From contig JBCCQH010000124.1 of the NCBI GenBank assembly GCA_039024435.1, positions 1 through 20,922 on the forward strand: a DNA stretch of 20,922 nt, read 5' to 3'. The translations under genes and the position numbers were made by a program. Within the stretch, counting starts at the first letter, position 1. Every line of letters begins with the position of its first letter. Shown here piece after piece: positions 9,082 to 17,046 of the stretch. The notes under the pieces were generated by a model. The model had not been told where the DNA came from. It saw only the letters and a list, made by a program, of their open reading frames with translations, and did no database searches. This DNA comes from JBCCQH01 sp039024435 (lineage in GTDB: Bacteria; Bacteroidota; Bacteroidia; J057; JADKCL01).

Positions 9082-10095
9082 ATGATCCCCATCTACGCCA
9101 TATCCGCCGGCGGCATCACCGCCGATTCCACCAGCCTCACCCAATCGGGATTGCCGGTGCGGTTGCGGGTGGACCTGCGCCTCAACCAGGTCAATACCGC
9201 CGAGGTGGTGCTGGGCCCCCTCCCCGACGGAGCGGTTGCGCCCGGCGATCCGGTGGAAATCGAATTGGGGTACGATGGCGAGGGCACGGAGAAGGTATTT
9301 ACCGGCGTAGTGGAGGAGTTGCAACGCCTCACTTACGGCTACCGCATTTGGTGCAGCAGTCAGATGATGGCCCTGAGCCAGATTTACATCAACAAACTCT
9401 ACGAGCAACAGAAAGCCGGGGACATCGTATCCGATCTGGCGTCGATTGCGGAGATCAGCACCGGGGAGGTACAGCCGGGACTGGACTATCCCTTTTACGC
9501 GGTGGGGTCGGACCGCCACCTGCTGGCCCACCTGCTGGGATTGGCGGCGCGGGACGGATTCGACGTGTACGCGGATGCCGAAGACAAGCTGGTCTACGCG
9601 GCCTACACCGGGGGCGGCGGTGGAATTGGTGGGGCGAGTGGCCTCCTGGGCGCTTCGGGCGCCTTGCGCTACGGGGCGGAACTGCTGGCCTACCACGCAG
9701 AAGAGCGCCCGCCCAGAATCGACGGGGTGGAAGTCTACGGCGAAAGCCCCGCTTCTCTGGGCGAGGGCGACAAGGCCTACTCCTGGCTCACCAAAGAGGA
9801 AGTCAAAGGCAATGCGGGCGGCAGCTCGGGCAATATCCACCGGATAGCCATTCCCAGCATCCGCAACCAGGACGCCGCCGGCTCGGCCGCCGAAAGCATC
9901 TTCCATCGCCTGAATCCAGTACGCACCGGGTGGGTGGAAGCGCTGGGCAAAGCCCCCCTGGCGTTGGGGGGACCGGTCGAAATCGCCGACCTCCCCGACG
10001 GCGGACCCAACGGCAGCTTCAAAATCGAGGCGATCAAGCACCAACTGGACAAACGCCACGGATTCATCACCAAGGTACACTGGAAGGAAGTCTGA
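9082..10095 (+). CDS. gpD/gp27-like baseplate hub protein
   Basis: This 337-aa protein shows the features of the phage late control protein D family (P2 gpD, Mu gp44, T4 gp27 fold). There is an N-terminal beta domain (residues 1-75) with a polar strand pattern and FTGVVEEL. A second domain follows with GDIVSDLASIAEI and a DRHLLAHLLGLAARDGFDVY stretch (about 143-163), the usual part before the second barrel. Then come ALRYGAELLAY and IDGVEVYGESPA, and a closing part with IADLPDGGPNGSFKIEAIKH. A Gly-rich loop (about 176-193) interrupts the domain. In contractile tails this protein forms the trimeric ring that joins the tube to the spike. It is a separate gene, as in phages, and not fused to the spike as in VgrG proteins of type VI systems. 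Its stop codon abuts the ATG of the spike gene. No ribosome site is evident at its own start. Confidence 0.85.
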   Translation: MIPIYAISAGGITADSTSLTQSGLPVRLRVDLRLNQVNTAEVVLGPLPDGAVAPGDPVEIELGYDGEGTEKVFTGVVEELQRLTYGYRIWCSSQMMALSQIYINKLYEQQKAGDIVSDLASIAEISTGEVQPGLDYPFYAVGSDRHLLAHLLGLAARDGFDVYADAEDKLVYAAYTGGGGGIGGASGLLGASGALRYGAELLAYHAEERPPRIDGVEVYGESPASLGEGDKAYSWLTKEEVKGNAGGSSGNIHRIAIPSIRNQDAAGSAAESIFHRLNPVRTGWVEALGKAPLALGGPVEIADLPDGGPNGSFKIEAIKHQLDKRHGFITKVHWKEV

Positions 10096-10857
10096 ATGGA
10101 AGGAATCATCGATATCATGCAAAAGGTCGCCGAGCGGGAAGCGCAGAAGATCTACACCAACGAACTGGGTGTAGTGACAGCGGTATTTCCCCACGAAAGC
10201 GACAGCGACGACGGCAATTACGAGTGCACTGTGCGCCTGAAAAACCGAAAGCAGCCGGACGGTAGCGATTTTGAATTGCGGAAGGTGCCGGTCATGACCG
10301 GCCACATCGGGCAGGTCAATATCCCCAACCTGAATGACCTCGTGCTGGTCACCTTTATCGGCGGGGACATCAACGCGCCGGTGATCATCGGCCGGCTGTA
10401 CAACGATGAAGACCGTCCTCCGGTAAACACCAGTGGCGAGTACATTCTCCAGCACAGCCTCGAAAAAGGTGGTTCTCTGAAACTGGATGCAGCAGGGGTC
10501 GTCACCATTTCCGGACAAGAGGAAAAAAGCATCGTCACCGTCAACGACGACGAAATCACCCTCACCACCGGCAATGGGCAAGTCACGATCACCCTGGGCG
10601 GCAGCGGAATCGTCATCGATGCCGGGAGCAACGACATCACGCTCAAAAGTATGGGCAATGTCACCCTCGGCGATGCGGCCACCGGGCAGGTCAAAGTCGG
10701 CGGTCGCATGCTCGCCAATGCAGTGGGCGACAACGACGACATCATCCTGTCGACCCACACCCACCTCGGCAACCTGGGAGCCCCCTGCCCCATCCTGGTG
10801 CCCACCGAAAAAATCAACTCCATCCAGGCCAAAGGCCGCAATACTCAAGTAGGATAA
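10096..10857 (+). CDS. gpV/gp5-like central spike protein
   Basis: This 253-aa protein has a clear AAGGAAG ribosome site inside the previous gene and starts directly at its stop (TGAATG). Residues 22-103 form the OB-fold of the phage baseplate assembly protein V / gp5 family. The evidence is GVVTAVFP, a charged beta stretch, VTFIGGDINAPVIIGRLYN and the following turn to a repetitive region. Residues 110-210 have short alternating strands (ITLTTGNGQVTITLGG, IVIDAGSNDITLKS) typical of the trimeric beta-helix of tail spikes. Near the end lies THTHLGNLGAPCP. The His221-x-His223 pair matches the HxH motif that binds iron at the spike apex in P2 gpV and related spikes (established for those proteins, inferred here). 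The protein is expected to be the membrane-piercing tip below the hub. No lysozyme domain is present, unlike T4 gp5. Confidence 0.87.
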   Translation: MEGIIDIMQKVAEREAQKIYTNELGVVTAVFPHESDSDDGNYECTVRLKNRKQPDGSDFELRKVPVMTGHIGQVNIPNLNDLVLVTFIGGDINAPVIIGRLYNDEDRPPVNTSGEYILQHSLEKGGSLKLDAAGVVTISGQEEKSIVTVNDDEITLTTGNGQVTITLGGSGIVIDAGSNDITLKSMGNVTLGDAATGQVKVGGRMLANAVGDNDDIILSTHTHLGNLGAPCPILVPTEKINSIQAKGRNTQVG

Positions 10858-10866
10858 TCCAAAACT

Positions 10867-11403
10867 ATGGCAAGGATCAACGGCGTCAACAGCGACTACA
10901 TCAAACAGGGCGATGGCATCATCGAGGTCGATCCGAAACCGGCCAACCTGGAGATGAAGTTGTTTATTTGTCCTTACGGGCAGCCCAGTTCCCTCGAAGC
11001 AGAGTCCAATTATTGCGACGGGACGGACAGCGGATGCCCCAACAGCGCCGGCAATGATCCGGGCCACGCCTTGATGCAATTGAGCCAGTCTGACGGGGTG
11101 CGGCTCCAGGCCGATGGCGGCAATGAATTGCGCGTACACCAGGGAAATGGCCCCATCACGCTAGCGCCCGCTTCCGGAACGGTGGAAGTGAGCGGCGCTC
11201 TGACCTTGGAAGTGGACGGGCAGCGCCTCAGCATCACACCGTCGACTGCCGGCATCATGCTGGAACACACCAATGGCGCCCGAGTCGTCTTTCTTCCAAA
11301 TGGCGATCTGGACCTCATCACCAAGAACAACTCCGGCACCGTAAACATCCAGGGCAACCTGGTTGTGAGCGGTACCCTGACCCGCATGGGCGTCGTCCTT
11401 TAA
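10867..11403 (+). CDS. Second beta-helical spike-like protein
   Basis: The 178-aa product has a non-repetitive head (residues 1-70) with Cys35, Cys50 and Cys57 in a short span. Residues 71-178 then alternate short strands and turns (GVRLQADGGNELRVHQGNG, TLEVDGQRLSITPSTAG, NIQGNLVVSGTLTRMG). The second part closely resembles the beta-helix of the preceding spike. Its place between the gpV-like and gp25-like genes is where injection systems often carry a PAAR tip or a spike extension. I see no PAAR signature, so I do not call it PAAR. It may be a second spike, a tip cap, or a cargo adaptor that sits on the spike. The three cysteines could bind a metal (inference). A TAGGATAA stretch upstream may be a weak ribosome site. 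Family unrecognised beyond the fold-like pattern. Confidence 0.6.
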   Translation: MARINGVNSDYIKQGDGIIEVDPKPANLEMKLFICPYGQPSSLEAESNYCDGTDSGCPNSAGNDPGHALMQLSQSDGVRLQADGGNELRVHQGNGPITLAPASGTVEVSGALTLEVDGQRLSITPSTAGIMLEHTNGARVVFLPNGDLDLITKNNSGTVNIQGNLVVSGTLTRMGVVL

Positions 11404-11414
11404 CCGCAGCAGCA

Positions 11415-11858
11415 ATGGCAGAAAACACTTTCCAAAAGGATCTCAAGATCACGCCGCGCAGCTTTGACCGGCGCGTCTCTGACCGGACCTACGTAGATCT
11501 GGAAACCACCGCCCGGGGCGACCTGGCGACGGTAGAAGGCCGCGAGAACCTGGTCCAGGCCCTCATCAATCGGCTGCTTACCCGTCAGGGCGAACTCAAT
11601 ACGCTCGGGCACCCCCGCTACGGATCGCGCTTGCACACCCTGGTCGGCGAACCCAACAATCTCCGGGTCCGCGGACTGGCCGACGCCTACATCCGGGAAG
11701 CCATTGCCCGGGAGAAACGCATCGAAAAGGTGAATTTCATCCGCTTCAATGCGCCGGGACGCGGCGACAAAATCAGCACCCTGGAAGTCACCCTCGGCGT
11801 GAAACCCGTCGGGGACGAACCGATTACAATTTTTATCCCGATCAATCTGGAGGGTTAA
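11415..11858 (+). CDS. gp25/gpW-like baseplate wedge protein
   Basis: This 147-aa protein has the size and layout of the GPW/gp25 family (P2 gpW, T4 gp25, TssE). A helix (GRENLVQALINRLLTRQGEL, residues 42-61) is followed by the family's characteristic short motif around NTLGHPRYGSRLHTLVGE (62-79), then a helix (GLADAYIREAIAREKRI) and beta strands ending IPINLEG. In contractile tails gp25 is a core wedge component that contacts the inner sheath end and helps start sheath polymerisation. Gene order (spike, W, J) matches phage and injection-system loci. The start ATG lies 11 nt after the previous stop with only a poor ribosome site. The unconserved N-terminal 40 residues are slightly longer than in P2 gpW. 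Confidence 0.88.
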   Translation: MAENTFQKDLKITPRSFDRRVSDRTYVDLETTARGDLATVEGRENLVQALINRLLTRQGELNTLGHPRYGSRLHTLVGEPNNLRVRGLADAYIREAIAREKRIEKVNFIRFNAPGRGDKISTLEVTLGVKPVGDEPITIFIPINLEG

Positions 11859-11861
11859 CCC

Positions 11862-14330
11862 ATGAGCTTCGAACCCAGGAAATACAAAGATATCTTCGAC
11901 GAAATGCGGGCCATGAGCCAGGTCGTCACCGATTTTGAGGTCGGGAGCGTGGCCCGGACGATGTACGAATCATTCGCCTACGAAATGGCGCTGCTCTACG
12001 AAAAAATGAACCTGGTCTACCTGTCGGCCTACGTCGATTCGGCGCGGGGCAATCAACTGGACCAGGTCGTCGCGGTGCTGGGCATTCAACGCAGCCAGCC
12101 AGACTTCGCCGAAGGCACGGTGATCTTTTCCCGAGAAGGGGCCGGCCAGGAAATCATCATTCCCATCGGGACCTTGGTGGCAACCGAGGAAACCTCGACC
12201 GGAGAAAAGAAGGTGTACCAAACCGCAAAGGAGGCGGTCATGGCCGCCAACCGCACTGAGGTCGACGTCCAAATCCGCGCCGCCGAGCGAGGCGAGGAAC
12301 TGGAAGCGACCGCCGACACTGTGGTGGTCATGCCCCGCCCGGTACCAGGCATCAAATTCGTGAACAACAATGCGCCGATTCGCCTGGTGGGCAAGCGGCG
12401 GGAAACCGACGAGGAACTCCGGGAAAGGGCGAAAAATGCCCTGATTTCCTCGGGCAAAGCGACCAGCATTTCCATCGAAAATGCGCTTTTGAGTCTCTCG
12501 GGAGTGCGCGATGCGCGGGTGCAGGAGAATTTCCATTTTCCCCGGGCCGTCGCCAAGATCACCAACGATGTCCTATTTCCCCAGGGCATCACCATCCCGC
12601 GTGGCACCCTGCTCAGTGCCACCATTCAAAATGAGACCTACCCGGTGCGCCTGCTCGATCCGGTCGCCTTCCTCGACACTGACCTCGTCGGGACGGAAAA
12701 GGAGGTCAAAGTCGAGTCGTTCATTGAGGGCAAATCCGGCGAACGCGAAATGGATGTGGCCCTGGTACCGGTTGTGTTCCAGGACAATGCCACCTACGCC
12801 GACCTTTCCGCCGCCTTCACCACCGACCTGAAGCTCGAAGATTTCGGTCTGATCGAAGTCTACGTGGATGCGCCGCGCCTGGACGAGGGCACGCCCTCAG
12901 AAATCCAGGCCGAGCGTCAGCGCATCGAAGCGGAGATTGAGCGGGTGCGGGCCGCGGGAATTTTCTCGATTCTGCGCCCCGCCGGCAAGCTCGTGACCAG
13001 TGCGATCTTCCGGATCGACATTGCGGAGTCGCTGAACCTTTCCCCCGAGGAACGGCGGAGCTTTGAGGAGGCGGTCGAAGACGAAATTGTGGGTCACATG
13101 GCCGATCTGCGCATGGGGAAACCCTTGCTGTTCGGCAAACTGATTCAGGCGATTCTGAACCTGGACAACATCGAAAACGTGGCGGATTTCCGGGGGACGG
13201 TGGTCCGCCAGGTGCTCGAACAGGCGATCGGCGATGATTTCACCTTTTCCGATCCGGACAAGTTCATCGAGGTAGAAGCATTTGAACGGATCAAATCGCG
13301 GCACATCTGTGTGGCCACCGAGGACAAAGCGATGCCGATCAACCTCGCCTTTCAAGCTTCCGGGCTCGATGCAGCGGGCGCCAATGCGGTCACCGCCGCG
13401 CTGAACAGCTTCTTTGGGGACAAAGCCTTGGGGGATACCGTACTGGTGAGCGACATCGAGACCGAAATCACCAATGCTTTGCTGGCCCTGCCCGGATCGC
13501 CGAGCCTGAATGTCCCCTCGCTGGATGTGCAGCCGGAATCCTGGTGCCCGGGACCGGTCGAAGATCCGCGTCCCCTACTGGAAGATCTCGGATCGGACCA
13601 GCGGATTGCGGTCAGTTTTGTGGAGCAGCCGGTCACCGGGACGGTATTTGGCTACGCCGACCGCCTGGAACTGACCGGAGCCATCAAATTGATTTTACCG
13701 CTGAATGTCTCGGTGGACAATCGCACCGCCGCCGAGGCAGCGGTGACCGAAGCATTTTCCGCCTACCTCCGCAATCTGGGTCCGGAAGAAGATGTCGTCT
13801 TTGCCGAGGTGGTCACCCTGGCCGAGCAGGTTCCGCAAGTGCTGGCGGCGGAGGTCGAGCCGAGCGATTTCCTCGCTTTCCAAAATGCCCTTTTGCTGCC
13901 CACCGCGGTCGACCGCGACAAGGTCGATGTGGGGCCACTGGTCCGGGCATTTCCCGAATTTGTCGCGGTTTCCGGCGCGACAATTCCCCTGAGTATCCGC
14001 GCGGTCAACCTGTCCATCCAGTTCAGCACAGCGGTCAGTCCCACCGATCAAACGGCGGTCCAGTTGGCAATTCGCAATGCCTTCAACAACGGCCTGGCCG
14101 GTGCACAGCCGGGAGAAGACGTGGAGTTTGCCCGGATCAAAAGCAACCTGGAAAACCTCGCGGTCAGTTTTCCTTACACCGTCACTCAACTCGACCTGCA
14201 AGCGGACTCCCTCGCCGATGCCCGGGTCCAGAACGGTTCCCTCAGTGCGCCAGCAGACATCCACGTGCGCTCAGTGGAGTTGCCGGTCATTGTCCCAATC
14301 CAAATCACCGACGTCGCCATTGTTCCCTAG
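11862..14330 (+). CDS. Baseplate J family protein (gpJ/gp6-like), enlarged
   Basis: The 822-aa product starts 3 nt after the gp25-like gene, with GGAGGG 7 nt upstream. Residues 30-110 carry the family start: ALLYEKMNLVYLSAYVDSA, a Gln-Leu-Asp turn, a strand with EGTVIFSR and IPIGTLVATEE. Residues 166-225 hold the most diagnostic stretch, with N-x-A-P-I, GKRRETDEELRERAKNAL and SLSGVRDARVQENF. This protein is the wedge arm that dimerises into the ring around the hub. Phage J proteins such as those of P2 and Mu are roughly 300-360 aa, so this one is more than twice as long. The extra length (about 380-783) seems to be four similar strand-helix-Gly-strand-helix units, suggesting repeated copies of the gp6-type C-terminal domain. 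No frameshift is seen and codon use looks continuous with the neighbours. Confidence 0.9.
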   Translation: MSFEPRKYKDIFDEMRAMSQVVTDFEVGSVARTMYESFAYEMALLYEKMNLVYLSAYVDSARGNQLDQVVAVLGIQRSQPDFAEGTVIFSREGAGQEIIIPIGTLVATEETSTGEKKVYQTAKEAVMAANRTEVDVQIRAAERGEELEATADTVVVMPRPVPGIKFVNNNAPIRLVGKRRETDEELRERAKNALISSGKATSISIENALLSLSGVRDARVQENFHFPRAVAKITNDVLFPQGITIPRGTLLSATIQNETYPVRLLDPVAFLDTDLVGTEKEVKVESFIEGKSGEREMDVALVPVVFQDNATYADLSAAFTTDLKLEDFGLIEVYVDAPRLDEGTPSEIQAERQRIEAEIERVRAAGIFSILRPAGKLVTSAIFRIDIAESLNLSPEERRSFEEAVEDEIVGHMADLRMGKPLLFGKLIQAILNLDNIENVADFRGTVVRQVLEQAIGDDFTFSDPDKFIEVEAFERIKSRHICVATEDKAMPINLAFQASGLDAAGANAVTAALNSFFGDKALGDTVLVSDIETEITNALLALPGSPSLNVPSLDVQPESWCPGPVEDPRPLLEDLGSDQRIAVSFVEQPVTGTVFGYADRLELTGAIKLILPLNVSVDNRTAAEAAVTEAFSAYLRNLGPEEDVVFAEVVTLAEQVPQVLAAEVEPSDFLAFQNALLLPTAVDRDKVDVGPLVRAFPEFVAVSGATIPLSIRAVNLSIQFSTAVSPTDQTAVQLAIRNAFNNGLAGAQPGEDVEFARIKSNLENLAVSFPYTVTQLDLQADSLADARVQNGSLSAPADIHVRSVELPVIVPIQITDVAIVP

Positions 14331-14348
14331 CCGAACTCCCGATTACTT

Positions 14349-15659
14349 ATGCCAAGAACCGACAGCATATTATCCAGATTTCCCGGTTTTTATCGTTCCG
14401 GGGACCGCCTGAATCACCTGTATCGCTTCATTGAAGTGTTTGGGAAGCAGGTAGATGTGGCCGAGGAGGACCTCGTCCGGGTGATGCGTTCCCGCTGGGT
14501 CAATACCGCCAACAACGCGGGTTCGGAGGGCTTCGATACCTCGGAAAAGGGGGACCTGGACAAGGTGTTTGCCCTGTACCTGGAGGCACTGGGCGGAACC
14601 TCGCTGCTGCGCCAAAAGGGGCGGCGTCCGGATCCGGAAGGCCTAGCCGACGACAAAGGCTACCGCGAACGCATCCTGGGGTTAATTCGGGTCTTGCGGG
14701 ACGGGGCCTCCACGAAGGAAGGCATCATCGCCATCGTGGCCGCCAACCTGGGCATCGTCGGCGAAACGGAAATGGCGGTCAAAGCCCGCCAGTCCATCCG
14801 AGTGGAAGAATTCCTACCGGAATCTTATCCGGTGCAGCAATTTGACCGGGCTCTCTACGAAGAAGCCCTGGTGCTCAATCCAAATTACGTGGACTTGGTG
14901 CCCCAGGTCCGCATCGTGATCAAGCCGGGACTGCCGACGCCCCTGGTCAAGCCGACCTTGGTCAATCTGCAAACCGGAGAGTTTGCCCGCTTTGAGGGCA
15001 CGGTCCAGCAGGGTGAAGAGTTGAGTTTCCTCACCGACGGAACGGCGCTGCTCGAAGGACTACCGGTGCCGATTACTGGGTCGACCCCGCGGCTGCTACC
15101 GGGGTACAACAAACTGATCGTCGGGGCCGCCTACGGGATGCCGGCCGGACGGTTTGACCAGGACCGCTGGGATTTTGCCCGCTTTGACCAGCCCCAACTT
15201 GCCTCGCCCGGGCAGTTTGACCAAGCGTTTTTCGATCAGGCGGTCTTCACCGACGGCAGTCCCGTCGTGGACATTGAGGTTGCACTGATGCGGTTTACGC
15301 CGGGCACTTTCATGGTGCGCATCCCCTGGGACATCGAGGGCTACACAGAAAATCTGGACAATTCGCCGGACAAACCCCGGGAAAAGATCCGCTTCATCGT
15401 AGACCGGGTCAAAGCCGCAGGCACTTTCGGGGCGATCACCTACGAGAAATATTTCCAGGAACGACACGAGCAGAACGTCGCCCTGACCCTGGTGGATCAC
15501 CTGCCAGTGGAGGAACAGGAAATGGCGGAGGAAAACTTCACCGTCAGTTCCATCGCCCAGCCTTATCCGGGTGGGTTGGAACACGAAATGCAAGATGCAC
15601 TGTCCCTGGAAGGGCGGTTCGACTATACCACCTTTGACTCACTCAATACATTTGCCTGA
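14349..15659 (+). CDS. gpI/gp7-like tail/baseplate protein with FD repeats
   Basis: This 436-aa protein directly follows J, where phages carry gpI. Its start RTDSILSRFPGFYRSGDR, followed by the helical LNHLYRFIEVFGKQVDVAEEDL, matches the usual opening of tail protein I-like and Afp12-like wedge proteins. Residues 100-125 (GYRERILGLIRVLRDGASTKEGI) also fit. The middle (205-265) is beta-rich. Residues 269-300 hold a striking run of F-D-x-x-x-F-D units (RFDQDRWDFARFDQ, QFDQAFFDQAVF), and the C terminus has RFDYTTFDSLNTF again. The remaining C-terminal part (about 305-410) looks like a beta-strand/helix domain. The family links wedge to fibres, so the FD-rich strip could be a fibre-docking segment (inference). 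No ribosome site is visible upstream of 14349. Confidence 0.7.
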   Translation: MPRTDSILSRFPGFYRSGDRLNHLYRFIEVFGKQVDVAEEDLVRVMRSRWVNTANNAGSEGFDTSEKGDLDKVFALYLEALGGTSLLRQKGRRPDPEGLADDKGYRERILGLIRVLRDGASTKEGIIAIVAANLGIVGETEMAVKARQSIRVEEFLPESYPVQQFDRALYEEALVLNPNYVDLVPQVRIVIKPGLPTPLVKPTLVNLQTGEFARFEGTVQQGEELSFLTDGTALLEGLPVPITGSTPRLLPGYNKLIVGAAYGMPAGRFDQDRWDFARFDQPQLASPGQFDQAFFDQAVFTDGSPVVDIEVALMRFTPGTFMVRIPWDIEGYTENLDNSPDKPREKIRFIVDRVKAAGTFGAITYEKYFQERHEQNVALTLVDHLPVEEQEMAEENFTVSSIAQPYPGGLEHEMQDALSLEGRFDYTTFDSLNTFA

Positions 15660-15683
15660 ATCTGAAATAAACGCGACAGCAAT

Positions 15684-16154
15684 ATGATACTCAACGATTC
15701 CATCGACCCCAAAGGTCACCTGACGGTGCAGATGCGCAACCGAGCGGGCGAGGTCGTCGCGCAGACGGCCTCCCACAATGACATTGTACTTACCGGACGC
15801 GATCTGGTGGCCAAAATGTTCATCGGACAAAGCATTGGTTCGGTTTCCCACGTCGCGGTGGGGACGGACAGCACCCCGACCGATCCGGGGATTACTTCGG
15901 CCCTGGGTTCGGAACTGTTCCGCAAAGGGATCAACACCATCAACCCGGCCCTGCACCTGGCGACGACCCCGGACGGCAAGAAAAAAGTGACCATCTCCTG
16001 CGATCTCGATTTCAACGAGGCCAATGGAGCCCTCACCGAAGCGGCGCTGTTCAACCAGTCCTCAAACGGCGTGATGTACAACCGTGTCGTCTTCCCCCCG
16101 GTCAATAAGACCAGCGACTTCAAACTCACCCTGATCTGGGAAATCACATTCTGA
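15684..16154 (+). CDS. Tail fibre/collar-type structural protein
   Basis: The 156-aa product has a pattern common in small phage tail-fibre or tail-tip proteins. A short N-terminal strand region (HLTVQMRNRAGEVVAQ) is followed by HVAVGTDSTPTDPG, then SALGSELFRKGINTI, then beta strands with NGALTEAALFNQSSNGVMYN and a closing VVFPPVNKTSDFKLTLIWEITF. The order VAVGT / E-x-x-R / Leu-Phe-N / K-x-x-D / W-x-I-T-F is what I recall from such phage proteins. It carries no enzyme motif or signal peptide. Position right after the gpI-like gene and before the long repeat fibre suggests a connector between baseplate and fibre or a fibre-associated chaperone (inference). The start has no clear ribosome site. 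Confidence 0.6.
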   Translation: MILNDSIDPKGHLTVQMRNRAGEVVAQTASHNDIVLTGRDLVAKMFIGQSIGSVSHVAVGTDSTPTDPGITSALGSELFRKGINTINPALHLATTPDGKKKVTISCDLDFNEANGALTEAALFNQSSNGVMYNRVVFPPVNKTSDFKLTLIWEITF

Positions 16155-16160
16155 AAATAA

Positions 16161-16170
16161 GAGGAGGAAA
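16161..16170 (+). promoter_or_regulatory. Strong Shine-Dalgarno of the repeat-fibre gene
   Basis: GAGGAGGAAA ends 6 nt upstream of ATG 16177. It is the best ribosome site in the window and suggests high translation, as expected for a multi-copy fibre protein. Confidence 0.7.
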
Positions 16171-16176
16171 TTCAAT

Positions 16177-17013
16177 ATGCCTTTCACCTACAACAACAAA
16201 ACGGCCGGCGACCTGATCCGCTCTCAGGATTGGAACTCGGCAATGGCCGCCATCGCGGCGCTGTTTGACAAGCTCAGTGCCGATGCCAGCATCGGTCACG
16301 GCCACACCGGCACCCCAGAAGACGGACCCCAAATCGGGACCGGGGGCATCGCCGATGCGGCGATCACCTTGCAGAAGATCGCGGATCTCGCGGTTTCCGC
16401 CGCCAAGCTCCAAAACAATGCGGTCACGAACAGCAAGATCGCCAATGGCGCGGTATCAAGCACCAAAATCGCCACCAATGCGGTCAATGCCACCCACCTG
16501 GCCAGCAATTCGGTTTCCACCGCAGAGATCGTAAACGGTTCAGTCTCTGGAGCCAAGCTCGCCACCGGTTCGGTGACGAATACCAAATTGGGAACCAATT
16601 CGGTCACCGGTGTCAAAATCGCCAACGGCACGATCACCGGTGGCAAAATCGCCACGAGCTCCATCACGGCCACGCAATTGGGCGCAAACTCGGTCGGGAT
16701 TTCGGAGATTCAGAACAACGCGGTAACCATCGCCAAAATCAGCGCCGCCACCCGCAACGACATCATTGCGATTGCGATCAGCAACCTCTCCGATGGGCAG
16801 ACCGCCGCCCGGCCTTCGGGCTATTCGGTGACCGAGTGTCGGTTTGCCATGGCCATCAATGCCGTGCAGATCAACCACAACCTGACGGGAACCCAACTGA
16901 TCAAAGCCACGGTCAACAGTTCCGGTCAGGTCAACATCGGTTCGGTCCCCGCCGACTCCGCCTCGGGCGGTCAGGTCACGGTCATTACATTTGCCCGGCG
17001 CGGAGGCTGGTAA
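16177..17013 (+). CDS. Tail fibre protein with thirteen 10-residue repeats
   Basis: This 278-aa protein has an N-terminal region (1-60) with a short helix and HGHTGTPEDGPQI, a stretch typical of phage fibre attachment regions. Residues 61-190 follow as thirteen gap-free 10-residue repeats. The consensus is roughly N-(A/S)-V-(S/T)-x-x-K-(I/L)-A-N/T, for example GAVSSTKIAT, NSVSTAEIVN, GSVTNTKLGT. Such periodic Val/Ile and Asn/Ser patterns are seen in trimeric beta-helical fibre shafts. Residues 200-278 form a separate C-terminal head ending TFARRGGW, which should be the receptor-binding or trimerisation domain. The protein is not a collagen (no Gly-X-Y). The repeats make the gene a candidate for length variation by slipped-strand recombination. 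Confidence 0.75.
   Translation: MPFTYNNKTAGDLIRSQDWNSAMAAIAALFDKLSADASIGHGHTGTPEDGPQIGTGGIADAAITLQKIADLAVSAAKLQNNAVTNSKIANGAVSSTKIATNAVNATHLASNSVSTAEIVNGSVSGAKLATGSVTNTKLGTNSVTGVKIANGTITGGKIATSSITATQLGANSVGISEIQNNAVTIAKISAATRNDIIAIAISNLSDGQTAARPSGYSVTECRFAMAINAVQINHNLTGTQLIKATVNSSGQVNIGSVPADSASGGQVTVITFARRGGW
16357..16746 (+). repeat. 30-nt coding repeat, 13 units, in fibre gene
   Basis: The region encodes 13 consecutive 10-residue units with no insertion or deletion. Codons such as GCGGTC, TCGGTT, AAAATCGCC recur at 30-nt spacing, but the units are diverged at the DNA level, so this is an old protein-level repeat and not a fresh tandem duplication. All units are fully coding. Confidence 0.8.
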
Positions 17014-17046
17014 TCATTTTTTCCCATACTTTTCATCTATACCACC

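Noticed and set aside
9064..11139. 691-aa open frame on the minus strand
   Set aside because: It lies antisense to the hub, spike and second spike genes, whose families are recognisable. High GC third positions leave long antisense frames, and its translation has no recognisable domain.
10867..11403. PAAR tip protein
   Set aside because: Position and cysteines suggested it, but the Pro-Ala-Ala-Arg pattern and the size (about 90 aa) do not fit.
16357..16746. 30-nt periodicity resembling a CRISPR array
   Set aside because: Units are contiguous, diverged in DNA and fully coding, without spacers.
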